DNA from: Mangrovicella endophytica
GTDB lineage: Bacteria; Pseudomonadota; Alphaproteobacteria; Rhizobiales; Rhizobiaceae
Assembly (NCBI RefSeq): GCF_002893625.1
Contig: NZ_PKMZ01000001.1
Location: forward strand, 1,136,166-1,200,165
Direction of reading: 5' to 3'
Length of the DNA stretch: 64,000 nucleotides
This document shows positions 45,840 through 56,549 of the stretch, piece after piece (the stretch's first letter is position 1; every line of letters begins with the position of its first letter). The notes below the pieces were generated by a model. That model did no database searches. It had not been told where the DNA came from and saw only the letters and a program-made list of their open reading frames with translations. A program made the position numbers and the translations under genes.

Positions 45840-47396
45840 TCAGCGGACCACCTGGGTCAGCCGCTGGCCGTCGCGCTCGATATCGAAGCGCCAACCGCGC
45901 GCGCCCTCCGACAGCGCAGCCTCCAAGCTAGCCGTGTCGGAGATCTCATCGCCATTGACGGCAAGGATGATGTCCTTCGGCTTCAGGCCGAAGCGCGCCG
46001 CATAGGAGCCGCGTTCGACATCGGCGACGACGACGCCGGTGAGGTCCTGCGGCAGCTCCAGCTCGCCGGCGACTTTGGGCGACAGGTTCTCCACGGTGGC
46101 TCCGGCCAGCGGCGTGCGGCCGGAGAGCGTGCGCTGGTCGCGCGCGGGCACTTCCGGTGCGCTCGTGAGAGTCAGCGACAGACTACGGCGCGACGCGCCG
46201 CCGGACAGCACGTCGAGATCGACGGCCTTGCCGATCCCGGCCGTTGCGAGCCGATAGCCGAGCGCGTCCGGATTATCGATCGGGAAGCCGTCCATCGAGA
46301 GAATGACGTCGCCCGCCTTTAGGCCGGCCTTTGCCGCCGGTCCGTCCTCGATCACCGACTGGATCAGGGCGCCGGTCGGCCGCTGAAGACCAAGGGCTTC
46401 GGCGATGTCCGGCGTCACCGGCATGAAGCTCGCACCGATGAACGGCCGCTCGAAGCGGCCGCCCGACTGCGCCGCGGAGACGAAGGCGCGCACCATGTTG
46501 GACGGGATGGCGAAGCCGATGCCGTTCGACCCGCCGGAGCGCGAGAAGATCGCTGTGTTGATGCCGACGAGCTGTCCCTTCATGTCGATCAGCGCGCCGC
46601 CGGAATTGCCGGGATTGATGGCAGCGTCGGTCTGAATGAAGAAGCCGAAATCGTTGACGCCGATATGGGTGCGGGCGAGCGCTGAGACGATGCCGTTGGT
46701 GACCGTCTGGCCGATGCCGAACGGATTACCGATGGCGAGCACGAGATCGCCGATCTCCAGCGCGTCCGAGTCGGCCAGCGCCAGCACCGGGAAGGTGTTG
46801 TCGCCCCGCACCTTCAATACGGCGAGATCGACCTTGGCATCCTTCAGCAGGACGTCCGACTCGAACTCGCGCCCGTCAGCCAGGGCGATCTTCACCTCGT
46901 CAGCGCCTTCGATGACGTGGTTGTTGGTGACGATAAGCCCCTTCGGGTCGACGATGACGCCCGAGCCGAGCGAGCTTTCGACGCGCGGCCGGCGCTCGAA
47001 GCGCTCGCCGAAGAACTGGCCGAAGAAGGGGTCGTCGGCGAAGGGCGAGCGCTGCGGCCGCACCTGCCGCGCGGCATAGACATTCACCACGGAGGGCGCT
47101 GTCTGCTTCACAAGGGGTGCGAAGGAGAGCTTGATCTCGGCTTGCGAGGACGGAACCTTCGACGCATCCGGCACCGGAACGACTGGCGTTGGCACAGTTC
47201 GCTGCGCCATGCGCTGCTTAGGCGAACCATCATCCGGCGCGGCCGGCGCAGGCACCTTCGGTGACGCTGCATCCTCGCTGCCGAACAAGTCGCCGATGAC
47301 GCTGCGGATCGACCAGCCATCATCCGCGGCTATCGCCGGCGCGCCCGCGGCCAGGGCCGTCGCGACACTGATGGGAAGCAGGATTGTCTTGCGCAT
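45840..47396 (-). CDS. DegQ/HtrA-family periplasmic serine endoprotease
   Basis: The 518-residue product has a signal peptide (AIA-ADDGW near residue 24), a linker, a trypsin-like domain with the triad in NNHVIEG (His), VDLAVLKV (Asp) and NPGNSGGAL (Ser), and two PDZ domains (about residues 300-390 and 420-510). It degrades or refolds misfolded periplasmic proteins. A 75-residue Pro-rich leader between signal and protease domain is longer than in E. coli DegP. It heads the minus-strand run degQ-rarA-crcB-rluC-HAD-atp12. Confidence 0.94.
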   Translation of the reverse strand: MRKTILLPISVATALAAGAPAIAADDGWSIRSVIGDLFGSEDAASPKVPAPAAPDDGSPKQRMAQRTVPTPVVPVPDASKVPSSQAEIKLSFAPLVKQTAPSVVNVYAARQVRPQRSPFADDPFFGQFFGERFERRPRVESSLGSGVIVDPKGLIVTNNHVIEGADEVKIALADGREFESDVLLKDAKVDLAVLKVRGDNTFPVLALADSDALEIGDLVLAIGNPFGIGQTVTNGIVSALARTHIGVNDFGFFIQTDAAINPGNSGGALIDMKGQLVGINTAIFSRSGGSNGIGFAIPSNMVRAFVSAAQSGGRFERPFIGASFMPVTPDIAEALGLQRPTGALIQSVIEDGPAAKAGLKAGDVILSMDGFPIDNPDALGYRLATAGIGKAVDLDVLSGGASRRSLSLTLTSAPEVPARDQRTLSGRTPLAGATVENLSPKVAGELELPQDLTGVVVADVERGSYAARFGLKPKDIILAVNGDEISDTASLEAALSEGARGWRFDIERDGQRLTQVVR

Positions 47397-47485
47397 GGTT
47401 CAGTCCGTCCAGTACCGGGATGATCGACGCTTCGGCCGTTTGGCCGTGCTGCGTCGATGTCGGCGATATCGCAGACGACTATAAC

Positions 47486-47509
47486 GAAAAAGGGGCCTTG
47501 AAGGCCCCT
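47486..47509 (-). terminator. Rho-independent terminator after the 57-residue gene
   Basis: A 7-base-pair stem (AGGGGCC / GGCCCCT) with TTGAA loop is followed on the minus strand by T5CG. It lies 25 bases after the stop of the small gene at 47535, which supports that gene being a real unit. Confidence 0.8.
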
Positions 47510-47534
47510 CGATCGGTCCTGCTGTGGACGTGGT

Positions 47535-47708
47535 TCAGCGCGGGCTGCTCGCTCCGTCGATGGTCGCCGCTGCGGCAGCTTCCGGCAGCTCGGCGGTTGC
47601 ATAGCTGGCGGTGAGCACCCCGAATGCAGCGATGGCTCCGAGGAGGGTCAGAAGGGTCCGGCGCATGGAGGATTGGCCTGTAGGGTTGGTGTTCACAGCA
47701 GTATTCAT
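47535..47708 (-). CDS. 57-residue secreted or membrane-anchored small peptide
   Basis: The product MNTAVNTNPTGQSSMRRTLL continues with a hydrophobic stretch (LLGAIAAFGVLTASYATA) and an Ala-rich tail. An alternative start at 47666 gives a cleaner signal sequence beginning MRRTLLTLLGAIAAFG. No ribosome binding site is obvious for either. A strong intrinsic terminator follows directly, which argues for a real transcript. I recognise no family. Confidence 0.5.
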   Translation of the reverse strand: MNTAVNTNPTGQSSMRRTLLTLLGAIAAFGVLTASYATAELPEAAAAATIDGASSPR

Positions 47709-47970
47709 GAGAGGTGTTTCAACCGCGTAAATCTTGCCACACTTTTGACCATGTGGCTGTTCCTGCCGTAAAAATGACGCGGTCGGAAGAAGGTTGCGAT
47801 GCCGCTGCGATATTCCTGCAGCGACCGGCGCGGGCACGCCTATCGCAGGGTTTGGTGGGCAATTCCATTGCAGCGCTGCAACAGTTCCACGCAAGCTTGA
47901 GTAGTTTGCGAAACGTCCACAGCCGCCATTACAACCGCTGCCGAGCGCCTCTTTGAAGGCGATGCGGATC

Positions 47971-48996
47971 TCAGATGAGACGCTGCCTGATCAGGCTCTC
48001 GGCTGTTGCGGTGATGGCCTCCTCGGGCGAGCGGAAACGAAGGCCGAGAATCGTCTCCGCCGGGCTCACGTCGAACTGTTTTTGGACGCCCAACTCAGGG
48101 ACAATGTTGGCAGCACCGCTCGACACCCGGGCAGCAAGCCGAACCGCCGCGTCGGGCAGGGCGAGCCGCGGCATTCTCCGTCGGTAGGATGGATGCGCCT
48201 CGCCGATGGCGGCGCCGATGTCCATCAGGCTTCGGGCCCCCGCCCAGAGGATGAGGCGGCGGCCGGCAGCCCTATCCGCGGCCAAGGCCGCGACATGAGC
48301 CGCCGCGACGTCTCGCACGTCGACGACGCCGAGCGATAAGGCGGGCACAACAGGCATCTGGCCCTTCATCATGGCCAGGACCAGCCGCACCGACGTTCCG
48401 GTCTCAGCGCCGATCGGCGGTCCGAGCACGAAAGACGGGTTGAGGCTGCACAGCGAAACTTGGCTGCCCTCCACGGCCGCCCAGGCCGCCTGCTCCGCCA
48501 GCGTCTTCGACACGGCATAGGAGGAGATGGCCGGGCCATTCACGTCCGAGACGTCTGACGCGTCGAATAGGGCCGGGATGCGCGGCGGGTGGCCATAGGC
48601 GATCGCAGCCGTCGACGATGTCAGCACCACCCGCTCCGCGCCGTGACGCTTGGCTGCCTCGATCACCCTCAGCGTGCCCTCTCTCGCCACGGGAACGAGG
48701 GCGAACTTGTCGCGCGGCGGCCGCGACGGGAACGGCGACGCGGTGTGAACGACATAGCGGCAGCCCCGCGCAGCGGCATCCCAACCGTCATCCTGCGTCA
48801 AATCGGCGACGGCGAAGTCCAGTCTGGTGATGTCGCCCCCTGCGGCCGCAAGGACGGCCCTCACCCGATCCGCCGCCCCGCGGCTGCGAACCGTGCCGCG
48901 GACAATGTAGCCCGCGTGCAGGAGCGCCAACGCGACGTGGCGCGCAATGAAGCCGCCAATGCCGGTGAGAAGGACCGTGTCACGGGAGCGGTCCAT
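47971..48996 (-). CDS. NAD-dependent epimerase/dehydratase family reductase
   Basis: The 341-residue product is an extended SDR protein similar to dihydroflavonol-4-reductase-like enzymes. It has the nucleotide motif TGIGGFIARHVALAL near residue 11-25, VVHTASPFPSRPP near 82-94, LTSSTAAIAYGHPP near 122-135 and the catalytic YAVSKT near 160. The substrate is unknown. GAGGAGGGCGGC precedes the ATG. It lies just after the terminator of the ribosomal block and is likely a separate transcript. Confidence 0.9.
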   Translation of the reverse strand: MDRSRDTVLLTGIGGFIARHVALALLHAGYIVRGTVRSRGAADRVRAVLAAAGGDITRLDFAVADLTQDDGWDAAARGCRYVVHTASPFPSRPPRDKFALVPVAREGTLRVIEAAKRHGAERVVLTSSTAAIAYGHPPRIPALFDASDVSDVNGPAISSYAVSKTLAEQAAWAAVEGSQVSLCSLNPSFVLGPPIGAETGTSVRLVLAMMKGQMPVVPALSLGVVDVRDVAAAHVAALAADRAAGRRLILWAGARSLMDIGAAIGEAHPSYRRRMPRLALPDAAVRLAARVSSGAANIVPELGVQKQFDVSPAETILGLRFRSPEEAITATAESLIRQRLI

Positions 48997-49096
48997 GCCG
49001 CCGCCCTCCTCTTCCGTGCGCCGTACACCCAGCGCGGCCATCCTGCTCGCGGTCACCGACCTCAAGCCCGCCGGACAACGCGGAACGCCGGACATG

Positions 49097-49119
49097 AAAA
49101 AGGGGCCTCGAGGGCCCCT
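49097..49119 (-). terminator. Rho-independent terminator of the rpl/rps block
   Basis: A 7-base-pair GC stem (AGGGGCC / GGCCCCT) with a 5-base loop is followed on the minus strand by TTTTT. It lies 29 bases after rplQ, the last gene of the ribosomal superoperon. The sequence is nearly the same as the terminator at 47486-47509. Confidence 0.85.
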
Positions 49120-49147
49120 TCAAGCATGCGGTTGGTCCAATGATCGA

Positions 49148-49573
49148 TCAGGCCGCTGCGTCTTCGCTCGACTCGGCTTCAAGCCGCGCGCGATCGGCGG
49201 CGCCCTTGGCGTCCGGATCACGATCGACGAACTCGATCACCGCCATCGGAGCGTTGTCGCCGCGGCGGAAGCCGGCCTTCAGAACGCGCGTATAGCCGCC
49301 GTTGCGGTCGGCGTAGCGCGTCGCCAGCGTGTCGAAGAGCTTCTTCACGACGGTTTCGTCGCGAACCTTGGAGATCGCCTGGCGGCGCGCATGCAGGTCG
49401 CCGCGCTTGCCGAGGGTGATCATCTTCTCGACGATCGGACGCAGGTCCTTCGCCTTCGGCAGGGTCGTGACGATCTGCTCGTGCTCGATCAGCGACGCCA
49501 CCATGTTGGCGAACATCGCCTTGCGATGCTCGTGGGTGCGGTTGAGTTTGCGGCCGCGATTGCCGTGACGCAT
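49148..49573 (-). CDS. rplQ: 50S ribosomal protein L17
   Basis: L17 lies at the polypeptide exit side of the 50S subunit. The 141-residue product begins [20 protein letters not shown], the family signature, and includes [17 protein letters not shown] near residue 51-67. The C-terminal Ala/Glu tail is longer than in E. coli. It ends the alpha operon (adk-rpsM-rpsK-rpoA-rplQ). Confidence 0.97.
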   Translation of the reverse strand: MRHGNRGRKLNRTHEHRKAMFANMVASLIEHEQIVTTLPKAKDLRPIVEKMITLGKRGDLHARRQAISKVRDETVVKKLFDTLATRYADRNGGYTRVLKAGFRRGDNAPMAVIEFVDRDPDAKGAADRARLEAESSEDAAA

Positions 49574-49726
49574 GGGTTCGTTCCTCTTTGAAAAATGCCG
49601 GCATTCGCGCCGGGGGTCGGCATCCTCGCTATCCGCGGCTTGGCGCCGGGTGCATGTGCCTTTGAATGATTGGGTTCATGCGAAGACGGCCCGCCACCTC
49701 GAGGCGGCGAGCCGAACAGGTCAGGA

Positions 49727-50752
49727 TCAGTACTGATCCTCGTAGCGCTTGGCGAGGTCGTCGATGTTCTCCGGCGGCCAGGCGCTGACTTCCATGCCGA
49801 GGTGCAGGCCCATGGAGGCTAGCACTTCCTTGATCTCGTTCAGCGACTTGCGGCCGAAGTTCGGGGTGCGGAGCATCTCCGCCTCGGTCTTCTGGATGAG
49901 ATCGCCGATATAGACGATGTTGTCGTTCTTCAGGCAGTTGGCCGAGCGGACCGAAAGCTCCAGCTCGTCGACCTTCTTGAGCAGCGCCGGGTTGAAGGCG
50001 AGTTCGGCGATCTGCTCCTCGCCCGCGGCACCGCGCGTCTCGCGCTGCGGCTCCTCGAAGTTGACGAAGACCGAGAGCTGGTCCTGCAGGATGCGCGCCG
50101 CATAGGCGACGGCGTCCTCGCCGCTGATCGAGCCGTCCGTCTCGATCTGCATGGTCAGCTTGTCCTTGTTCAGGTCCTGACCCTCGCGGGTGTTCTCGAC
50201 CTTGTAGGACACCTTCTTCACCGGCGAGAACAGCGAGTCGACCGGGATCAGCCCGATCGGCGCATCCTCGGCGCGGTTTTGGTCGGCCGGGACGTAGCCC
50301 TTGCCGGTGTTGACCGTGAACTCGATGCGGATCTCCGCGCCCTCGTCGAGGGTGCAGATCTCATGCTCGGGGTTGAGCACCTCGATATCGCCGACCGTCT
50401 GGATATCACCGGCGGTTACGACGCCCGGACCCTGCTTGCGCAGGACCATGCGCTTCGGGCCCTCGCCCTGCATGCCGATCGAGATTTCCTTCACGTTCAG
50501 GATGATGTCGGTGACATCCTCGCGAACGCCCGGGATAGAGGAGAATTCGTGCAGCACGCCGTCGATCTGCACGGCCGTGACGGCCGCACCCTGCAGCGAG
50601 GACAGGAGCACGCGGCGCAGCGCGTTGCCGAGCGTCAGGCCGAAGCCGCGCTCCAGCGGTTCCGCCGTCAGCGAGACCTTCGTACGGCTGCCGCCGCTCT
50701 TGAAGACCACCTGGTTCGGTTTGCTGAGATTCTGCCAGTTGCTAGCAATCAT
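49727..50752 (-). CDS. rpoA: DNA-directed RNA polymerase subunit alpha
   Basis: RpoA nucleates polymerase assembly and its C-terminal domain binds UP elements and activators. The 341-residue product begins [17 protein letters not shown], has the [20 protein letters not shown] dimer region near residue 38-58, and a C-terminal domain with [20 protein letters not shown] near residue 260. The ATG at 50752 matches the family; the open frame extends upstream. It follows rpsK by 143 bases. Confidence 0.97.
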   Translation of the reverse strand: MIASNWQNLSKPNQVVFKSGGSRTKVSLTAEPLERGFGLTLGNALRRVLLSSLQGAAVTAVQIDGVLHEFSSIPGVREDVTDIILNVKEISIGMQGEGPKRMVLRKQGPGVVTAGDIQTVGDIEVLNPEHEICTLDEGAEIRIEFTVNTGKGYVPADQNRAEDAPIGLIPVDSLFSPVKKVSYKVENTREGQDLNKDKLTMQIETDGSISGEDAVAYAARILQDQLSVFVNFEEPQRETRGAAGEEQIAELAFNPALLKKVDELELSVRSANCLKNDNIVYIGDLIQKTEAEMLRTPNFGRKSLNEIKEVLASMGLHLGMEVSAWPPENIDDLAKRYEDQY

Positions 50753-50895
50753 GGCACTAGACCTTTCAGTTTCCTCGCCACCATCCAATCGTGGCGATGG
50801 TTCTGAGCGCAGGAGGAAGTTCCTCCCGCGATGCCGGACGACCGGCAAAAACGAAGCGCGCCGGCAATGCCTGGCGCACTGAAGACGCTAAAGCG

Positions 50896-51285
50896 TCAGA
50901 CGCGGCGACGCTTGCGCGGCCGCACGCCGTTGTGCGGGATCGGGGTGACGTCGCGGATCGACGTGATGGTGAAGCCGGCGGCCTGCAGCGCGCGGAGCGC
51001 CGACTCACGGCCCGAACCCGGACCCGTCACCTCGACCTCGAGCGTCCGCATGCCGTGCTCCTGGGCCTTCTTCGCCGCATCCTCGGCCGCGACCTGCGCA
51101 GCGAAGGGGGTCGACTTGCGCGAGCCCTTGAAGCCCTGCGCGCCGGCGGACGACCAAGCGATCGCATTGCCCTGCGCGTCGGTGATGGTGATCAGCGTGT
51201 TGTTGAAGGTCGAGCTGACGTGAGCAACGCCCGACGTGATGTTCTTGCGCTCGCGACGGCGAACGCGCTGTGCTTCTTTAGCCAT
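50896..51285 (-). CDS. rpsK: 30S ribosomal protein S11
   Basis: S11 is in the platform of the 30S subunit. The 129-residue product has [19 protein letters not shown] near residue 22-40, [19 protein letters not shown] near 54-72 and the C-terminal [18 protein letters not shown], all typical. Confidence 0.97.
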   Translation of the reverse strand: MAKEAQRVRRRERKNITSGVAHVSSTFNNTLITITDAQGNAIAWSSAGAQGFKGSRKSTPFAAQVAAEDAAKKAQEHGMRTLEVEVTGPGSGRESALRALQAAGFTITSIRDVTPIPHNGVRPRKRRRV

Positions 51286-51357
51286 GTTCCAGTCCTTGAT
51301 ATCGACACCGCCGTAATCCCGGCGGCTCCACCGTCAGCGCGGGAGTTCCGCGCCGGA

Positions 51358-51726
51358 TTACTTCTTCTTGCCGGCGATCGCCTTGGCCGGACCCTTGCGG
51401 GTGCGGGCATTGGTGTGCGTGCGCTGGCCGTGAACCGGCAGGCCGCGACGATGGCGCAGGCCGCGGTAGCAGCCGAGGTCCATGAGGCGCTTGACGTTCA
51501 TCGACGTCTCACGACGCAGATCGCCCTCGACCTGATAGTCGCGATCGATCATCTCGCGGATCTGCAGGACTTCGGCATCGCTCAGGTCGTTCACGCGACG
51601 CTCGTCGCTGAGATTGACCTTCTGCATGATCTCCTTGGCAAAGGCCGGGCCGATGCCATGGATGTACTGGAGCGCGATGACAACGCGCTTGTTGGTCGGG
51701 ATGTTGACGCCAGCGATACGGGCCAA
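51358..51726 (-). CDS. rpsM: 30S ribosomal protein S13
   Basis: S13 is at the top of the 30S head and contacts the 50S subunit. The 122-residue product starts [20 protein letters not shown], has YHGI-type [13 protein letters not shown] and the C-terminal [20 protein letters not shown] motif. It follows adk after 243 bases, in which I see no gene. Confidence 0.97.
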   Translation of the reverse strand: MARIAGVNIPTNKRVVIALQYIHGIGPAFAKEIMQKVNLSDERRVNDLSDAEVLQIREMIDRDYQVEGDLRRETSMNVKRLMDLGCYRGLRHRRGLPVHGQRTHTNARTRKGPAKAIAGKKK

Positions 51727-51969
51727 GGCCGTACTCCTAGATTAGATGGGCTCGCAGCCCTGATGACGCAAGATGCGGAGCCGAAAGCCGAAAACGACCG
51801 GAGCCGGACCCCACAGAAAGAGGCCCGCGCCGATCGCAAAGGATTCGCGAATAGGCGCAGGCTATAGATCACGCGACGTCAGCAAGTCAACCGCGCGTGG
51901 CGTGGCGCTCCCTGCCGTCAAGGGCTTCGACGCAGCGGCAGAGCCGCCCCATCGAACGCCAAAAGGCGA

Positions 51970-52548
51970 TCAGCCGATGATCGCTTCGATGGCGGTGGTG
52001 ACGTCGTCGACCGGCTGCATGCCGTCGATGCTCTTCAGCACGCCTTGCGCCTCGTAGTAGGGCGCCACGGCGGCCGTCAGATGCCGGAACTCCTCCAAAC
52101 GGCGGCGGAAGACCTCCGGATTGTCGTCCTTGCGGACCGGCAGGCCGGCAGCCTCTGTTTCGGCCGCGCGGCGCTCGATGCGCGAAACCAGCTTGTCCTC
52201 GTCGACCTTGAACTCGATCACGCAATCGAGCTTCAGGCCTTTCTCGGCAAGCATGGCATCCAGCGCCTCGGCCTGTGCGACCGTCCGCGGAAAGCCGTCG
52301 AGCACGAAGCCCTTCTTGGCGTCCGGCTCCTCGATGCGATCGGCGACGATGCCGATCACCACCTCGTCCGGCACCAGCTGGCCCGCATCCATCAGACCCT
52401 GCGCCCGCTTGCCGATCGGCGTGCCGAGCGCCACCGCGGCCCGAAGCATGTCGCCCGTCGAGAGCTGCGGTATCCCGTGCTTCTGGATCAGCCGCTGCGC
52501 CTGCGTCCCCTTCCCCGCCCCCGGCGGTCCAAGCAGTATCAGCCTCAT
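51970..52548 (-). CDS. adk: Adenylate kinase
   Basis: Adenylate kinase balances AMP, ADP and ATP. The 192-residue product has the P-loop [12 protein letters not shown] near residue 5-16, [15 protein letters not shown] near 28-42 and [17 protein letters not shown] near 81-97. It is the short form without a zinc-finger or long LID, usual in alphaproteobacteria. Its ATG overlaps the secY stop (ATGA). Confidence 0.97.
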   Translation of the reverse strand: MRLILLGPPGAGKGTQAQRLIQKHGIPQLSTGDMLRAAVALGTPIGKRAQGLMDAGQLVPDEVVIGIVADRIEEPDAKKGFVLDGFPRTVAQAEALDAMLAEKGLKLDCVIEFKVDEDKLVSRIERRAAETEAAGLPVRKDDNPEVFRRRLEEFRHLTAAVAPYYEAQGVLKSIDGMQPVDDVTTAIEAIIG

Positions 52549-53888
52549 CGAGCCCCTCGTTTGCCCCCTCTGAGCCGCGCCTTCTTGACGAGACCCTCAT
52601 ACTGGTGGGCCAGGAGGTGCCCTTGCACCTGAGCCACCGTGTCCATGGTCACGCTGACCACGATCAGCAGCGATGTGCCGCCGAGATAGAACGGAACGCC
52701 TGCCGCCGAGATCAGGAATTCCGGCATCAGGCAGATCACGACGAGGTAGATCGCGCCGATCACCGTGATGCGGGTGAGGACGTAGTCGATGTACTCGGCC
52801 GTGCGTTCACCCGGCCGGATGCCCGGAATGAAGCCGCCATGCTTCTTCAGATTGTCGGCCGTATCCTTCGGATTGAAGACGACAGCCGTGTAGAAGAAGG
52901 CGAAGAAGACGATCAGGCCGGCATAGAACAGCATGTAAAGCGGCTGGCCGTGCCCGAGCGAGGCAATCACCGTGGTGGCCCAGGTCGGGAGCTTCGACGT
53001 GTCGGCGAAGTTCGCGACCGTCACCGGCAGCAGAAGCAGCGACGAGGCGAAGATCGGCGGAATGACGCCCGCGGTGTTGAGCTTCAGCGGCAGGTGCGAC
53101 GTGTCGCCCTGGAACATCCGGTTGCCAACCTGGCGCTTGGGATACTGGATCAGCAGCCGGCGCTGCGCCCGCTCGAAGAAGACGATGCCGGCGATCACGA
53201 CCAGCGCCACGACCACGACGAGGAGAATGATCCCGGTCGAGAGAGCACCGGTGCGGCCGAGCTCCAGCATGTTGGCAACCGACGACGGCAGATGCGCCAC
53301 GATGCCGGCGAAGATGATCAGCGAGATGCCGTTGCCGATGCCGCGCGAGGTGATCTGCTCACCGAGCCACATCAGGAACATCGTTCCGCCGACGAGTGTG
53401 ATGACCGACGAGATGATGAAGAAGGCGCCCGGCTGCGTGACGATGCCGGTCGAGGACTCCAGGCCCACGGCGATGCCGTAGGCCTGCACCGTCGCCAGGA
53501 GCACCGTGCCGTAGCGCGTATACTGGTTGATGACCTTGCGGCCCTGCTCGCCTTCCTTCTTCAGCTGCTCGAGCGACGGAATGACCGACGTCATCAGCTG
53601 GATGATGATGGAAGCGGAGATGTACGGCATGATGCCGAGGGCAAAGATCGCCATGCGCCCCACGGCGCCGCCGGCGAACATGTTGAAGAGGCCGAGGATG
53701 CCCGTTGACTGCTGCTGGAACGCATTCGCCAGCGCATCGGGATTGATACCAGGCATCGGGATGTAGGTTCCCAGCCGGTAGACCAGGAGCGCGCCCAGCG
53801 TGAACCAGATGCGTTTCTTCAGGTCTTCGGCCTTGGAGAAGGCCGAGAAGTTCAGATTCGCGGCGAGTTGTTCCGCAGCCGATGCCAT
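52545..53888 (-). CDS. secY: Preprotein translocase subunit SecY
   Basis: SecY is the channel subunit of the Sec translocase. The 447-residue product begins [20 protein letters not shown] and has ten membrane helices. It contains [15 protein letters not shown] near residue 44-58, [15 protein letters not shown] near 85, and the [15 protein letters not shown] loop near residue 355. The C-terminal cytoplasmic tail is short and basic. The ATG at 53888 is chosen by family start; the frame is open upstream. It follows rplO after 357 bases. Confidence 0.96.
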   Translation of the reverse strand: MASAAEQLAANLNFSAFSKAEDLKKRIWFTLGALLVYRLGTYIPMPGINPDALANAFQQQSTGILGLFNMFAGGAVGRMAIFALGIMPYISASIIIQLMTSVIPSLEQLKKEGEQGRKVINQYTRYGTVLLATVQAYGIAVGLESSTGIVTQPGAFFIISSVITLVGGTMFLMWLGEQITSRGIGNGISLIIFAGIVAHLPSSVANMLELGRTGALSTGIILLVVVVALVVIAGIVFFERAQRRLLIQYPKRQVGNRMFQGDTSHLPLKLNTAGVIPPIFASSLLLLPVTVANFADTSKLPTWATTVIASLGHGQPLYMLFYAGLIVFFAFFYTAVVFNPKDTADNLKKHGGFIPGIRPGERTAEYIDYVLTRITVIGAIYLVVICLMPEFLISAAGVPFYLGGTSLLIVVSVTMDTVAQVQGHLLAHQYEGLVKKARLRGGKRGAR

Positions 53889-54245
53889 GTCGTGACGATC
53901 TCCGGGTTGCCCCTGGGGTCGAGTCGTGAACTCGTAATCCGGACCGGGATCGACAGAAGCTAGGTCGCGCAGGACGCGCCGCCGGAACGCTCGACCAACG
54001 CCGTCATGGCGCGGTGTCAGAGCATCCATCCTGTGCCGGCATGGCTACAGCGCCACCCCGACGCGCCGGCACGATCGGCACCGGCCTTCCATTCGCTTCC
54101 GCCCCTCCCCTCCTGCCGGACTGCTCCGGCTGTCCGCTACCCGCATTACGAGTTCACGACCCAGGAAGCTCAAGCTTCCCTCTCCCGAAGGAAGCCTGAG
54201 AGATAAGCGGCAGGAGCCCCGCACGCAAGCGGAGCTTGAAGGCCC
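53889..54245. other. Spacer between rplO and secY
   Basis: A 357-base gap in the ribosomal superoperon, longer than usual for this position. Its centre is rich in C and contains a direct or mosaic patch with GAGTTCACGACC and GAGTCGTGAACTC (53926-53943 and 54147-54162), which are complementary. It could hold an internal promoter or regulatory RNA fold. I see no gene. Confidence 0.5.
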
Positions 54246-54704
54246 TTAGGCCGCAGGCGTGACGACCGAGCCGCCCGCCTTTTCCACCTTCTCGACGGCG
54301 GACTTGGAAGCACCGTCGACCGTCAGCGTCACCTTCGCGGTGAGTTCGCCGTCGCCGAGGAGACGGACACCGTCACGCGAGCGGCGGACGAGGCCGGCGC
54401 CCTTGAGCGCTTCGATGTCGATCGACCCAGCCTCAAGGCGACCAGCGTCAATGGCCTGCTGAATGCGGCCGACCGAAACGACGTTGAAGTCCTTGGCGAA
54501 AATGTTGGTGAAGCCGCGCTTCGGCAGGCGCCGGTAGAGCGGCATCTGACCGCCCTCGAAGCCGTTGATCGCGACGCCCGAACGAGCCTTCTGGCCCTTC
54601 ACGCCGCGTCCGCCGGTCTTGCCCGAGCCGGAGCCGATGCCGCGACCGACGCGCTTGCGCGAATGCGTCGCGCCGTCCTTGTCGGAGATCTCGTTGAGTT
54701 TCAT
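54246..54704 (-). CDS. rplO: 50S ribosomal protein L15
   Basis: L15 is a late-assembly protein of the 50S subunit. The 152-residue product starts [20 protein letters not shown], then [19 protein letters not shown] and [20 protein letters not shown], the basic glycine-rich extension, followed by the globular domain. It follows rpmD by 19 bases. Confidence 0.97.
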   Translation of the reverse strand: MKLNEISDKDGATHSRKRVGRGIGSGSGKTGGRGVKGQKARSGVAINGFEGGQMPLYRRLPKRGFTNIFAKDFNVVSVGRIQQAIDAGRLEAGSIDIEALKGAGLVRRSRDGVRLLGDGELTAKVTLTVDGASKSAVEKVEKAGGSVVTPAA

Positions 54705-54723
54705 GTCCGTATCTCCCAGAGGC

Positions 54724-54927
54724 TCAGACGCCGTCCACGACGCGGACGAGGTGGCTGACCTTGGCGATCATGCCGCGCACCGAAGGCGTATCCTCCAGGG
54801 TCGTGCGGCGGTGCATCTTGTTGAGACCGAGGCCGATCAGCGTCTGGCGCTGGTCGTTCGGACGGCGGAGCGGGCTGCCGATCTGCTCGACGGTGATCGT
54901 CTTGCCCGCGGATGTGGTGTCGGCCAT
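54724..54927 (-). CDS. rpmD: 50S ribosomal protein L30
   Basis: The 67-residue product has the L30 pattern [20 protein letters not shown], then [20 protein letters not shown]. The lead [10 protein letters not shown] is a short extension. It lies between rpsE and rplO in the spc operon. Confidence 0.96.
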   Translation of the reverse strand: MADTTSAGKTITVEQIGSPLRRPNDQRQTLIGLGLNKMHRRTTLEDTPSVRGMIAKVSHLVRVVDGV

Positions 54928-54980
54928 CGATTGGCTCCTTTGTCAAAGCGGAAGAACCGCCAGGCGGCTCTTCCTTCCAA

Positions 54981-55532
54981 TCAATCTTCCGCAGAAACGG
55001 AGACGCCGGTCTCGCGGCGACGCGCCTGCAGGGTCGAATACTTGATGCCGCGACGGGCTGCGACGTCCTTCGGGTGCATCTGACCCTTCAGGGCGTCGAA
55101 CGTGGCGCGCACCATGTTGTACGGGTTCGACGAACCGAGCGACTTGGCGACCACGTCGTGCATGCCGACGGCCTCGAAGACAGCGCGCATCGGGCCGCCG
55201 GCGATGATGCCGGTACCAGCCTCGGCGGCACGCAGGATGACCTTGCCGGCGCCGTGGCGGCCGTGCACGTCATGGTGAAGCGTGCGGGCATCGCGCAGCG
55301 GCACGAAGATCATGTCGCGCTTGGCAGCCTCGGTGGCCTTGCGGATGGCCTCAGGCACTTCGCGCGCCTTGCCGTGGCCGAAGCCGACGCGGCCCTTGAG
55401 GTCGCCGACGACGACGAGGGCTGCGAAGCCGAAGCGACGGCCACCCTTCACCACCTTGGCGACGCGGTTGATGTGAACGAGCTTGTCGACGAAGCCGTCG
55501 TCGCGCTCTTCGCGATCGTTTCTAGGCGCCAT
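54981..55532 (-). CDS. rpsE: 30S ribosomal protein S5
   Basis: S5 contributes to decoding accuracy. The 183-residue product has [19 protein letters not shown] near residue 16-34, [20 protein letters not shown] near 42-61 and [20 protein letters not shown] near 113-132. It is followed by rpmD after 53 bases. Confidence 0.97.
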   Translation of the reverse strand: MAPRNDREERDDGFVDKLVHINRVAKVVKGGRRFGFAALVVVGDLKGRVGFGHGKAREVPEAIRKATEAAKRDMIFVPLRDARTLHHDVHGRHGAGKVILRAAEAGTGIIAGGPMRAVFEAVGMHDVVAKSLGSSNPYNMVRATFDALKGQMHPKDVAARRGIKYSTLQARRRETGVSVSAED

Positions 55533-55603
55533 GATCCTATCCTTATTCTTTTCCGGAGGCGCTGATGAAAGGTCCGCCCTCGTTGGAGGGGACCGGCGAA
55601 TAC

Positions 55604-55966
55604 TTAGAAGTTCAGTCCGGCTTCGCGGGCCGAGTCGGCAAGCGCCTTGACGCGGCCGTGATAGATGAACGAACCGCGGTCGAACACCACGTCGGTCACG
55701 CCGGCTTCCTTGGCGCGCTCGGCAACCAGCTTGCCGACGGCCGTTGCGGCCTCGACATCAGCGCCGGTCTTGAGCGACCCGCGCAGCGCCGCCTCGAGCG
55801 TCGAGGCGGATGCGAGCGTACGCCCGGCCGCATCGTCGATGATCTGCGCGTAGATGTTCTTGGACGAACGATGAACCGAAAGGCGCGGGCGTTCGCCCGC
55901 GACGGCCTTCAGCGAACGGCGGACGCGCGCGGCGCGGCGCCGAAGATTTTCCTTAGCAGTCGCCAT
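55604..55966 (-). CDS. rplR: 50S ribosomal protein L18
   Basis: L18 binds 5S rRNA. The 120-residue product has [14 protein letters not shown] near the start, [18 protein letters not shown] near 29-46 and the C-terminal [20 protein letters not shown], all family features. Confidence 0.97.
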   Translation of the reverse strand: MATAKENLRRRAARVRRSLKAVAGERPRLSVHRSSKNIYAQIIDDAAGRTLASASTLEAALRGSLKTGADVEAATAVGKLVAERAKEAGVTDVVFDRGSFIYHGRVKALADSAREAGLNF

Positions 55967-55976
55967 GGCGGGGCCC

Positions 55977-56510
55977 TTACTTCTTCTTGCCTTCCTTGCG
56001 GACGATCACCTCGCCTGCATAGCGGACGCCCTTGCCCTTGTAAGGCTCAGGACCGCGGTACTCGCGGATCTCAGCCGCGACCTGACCGACCTGCTGCTTG
56101 TCGATGCCGGTCACGACGATTTCCGTCGGACGCGGCACCGCCACGGTGATTCCCTGCGGGACCTCATAGACCACGTCGTGGCTGAAGCCCAGCGCCAGCT
56201 GCAGGTTCTTTCCCTGCATCGAGGCACGATAACCGACGCCGGTGATCTCGAGACGCTTCTCGAAACCGTCCTTCACGCCGTGGAGGATGTTGACGATCTG
56301 CGTCCGCGACATGCCCCACTTGGAGCGCGCGTCCTTGCTTTCGTCGCGCGGATCGACCTTGATCGCGCCATCCTCGAGCTTGACCAGCACCTCGTCGTTG
56401 ACGACGAAGGTGAGCTCGCCCTTCGGTCCCTTTGCCGTGACGGTCTGCCCCTCGACGGAGGCGTTCACGCCGCTCGGCACGGAAACCGGCTTCTTACCAA
56501 TACGAGACAT
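55977..56510 (-). CDS. rplF: 50S ribosomal protein L6
   Basis: L6 lies near the GTPase-associated region. The 177-residue product starts [20 protein letters not shown] and has [20 protein letters not shown] near residue 87-106. It ends [20 protein letters not shown] with a basic tail, as in the family. It precedes rplR by 10 bases. Confidence 0.97.
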   Translation of the reverse strand: MSRIGKKPVSVPSGVNASVEGQTVTAKGPKGELTFVVNDEVLVKLEDGAIKVDPRDESKDARSKWGMSRTQIVNILHGVKDGFEKRLEITGVGYRASMQGKNLQLALGFSHDVVYEVPQGITVAVPRPTEIVVTGIDKQQVGQVAAEIREYRGPEPYKGKGVRYAGEVIVRKEGKKK

Positions 56511-56549
56511 CGTAAACCCTGTCCGTTCGTTACGGGGTGGACTGCCGCA

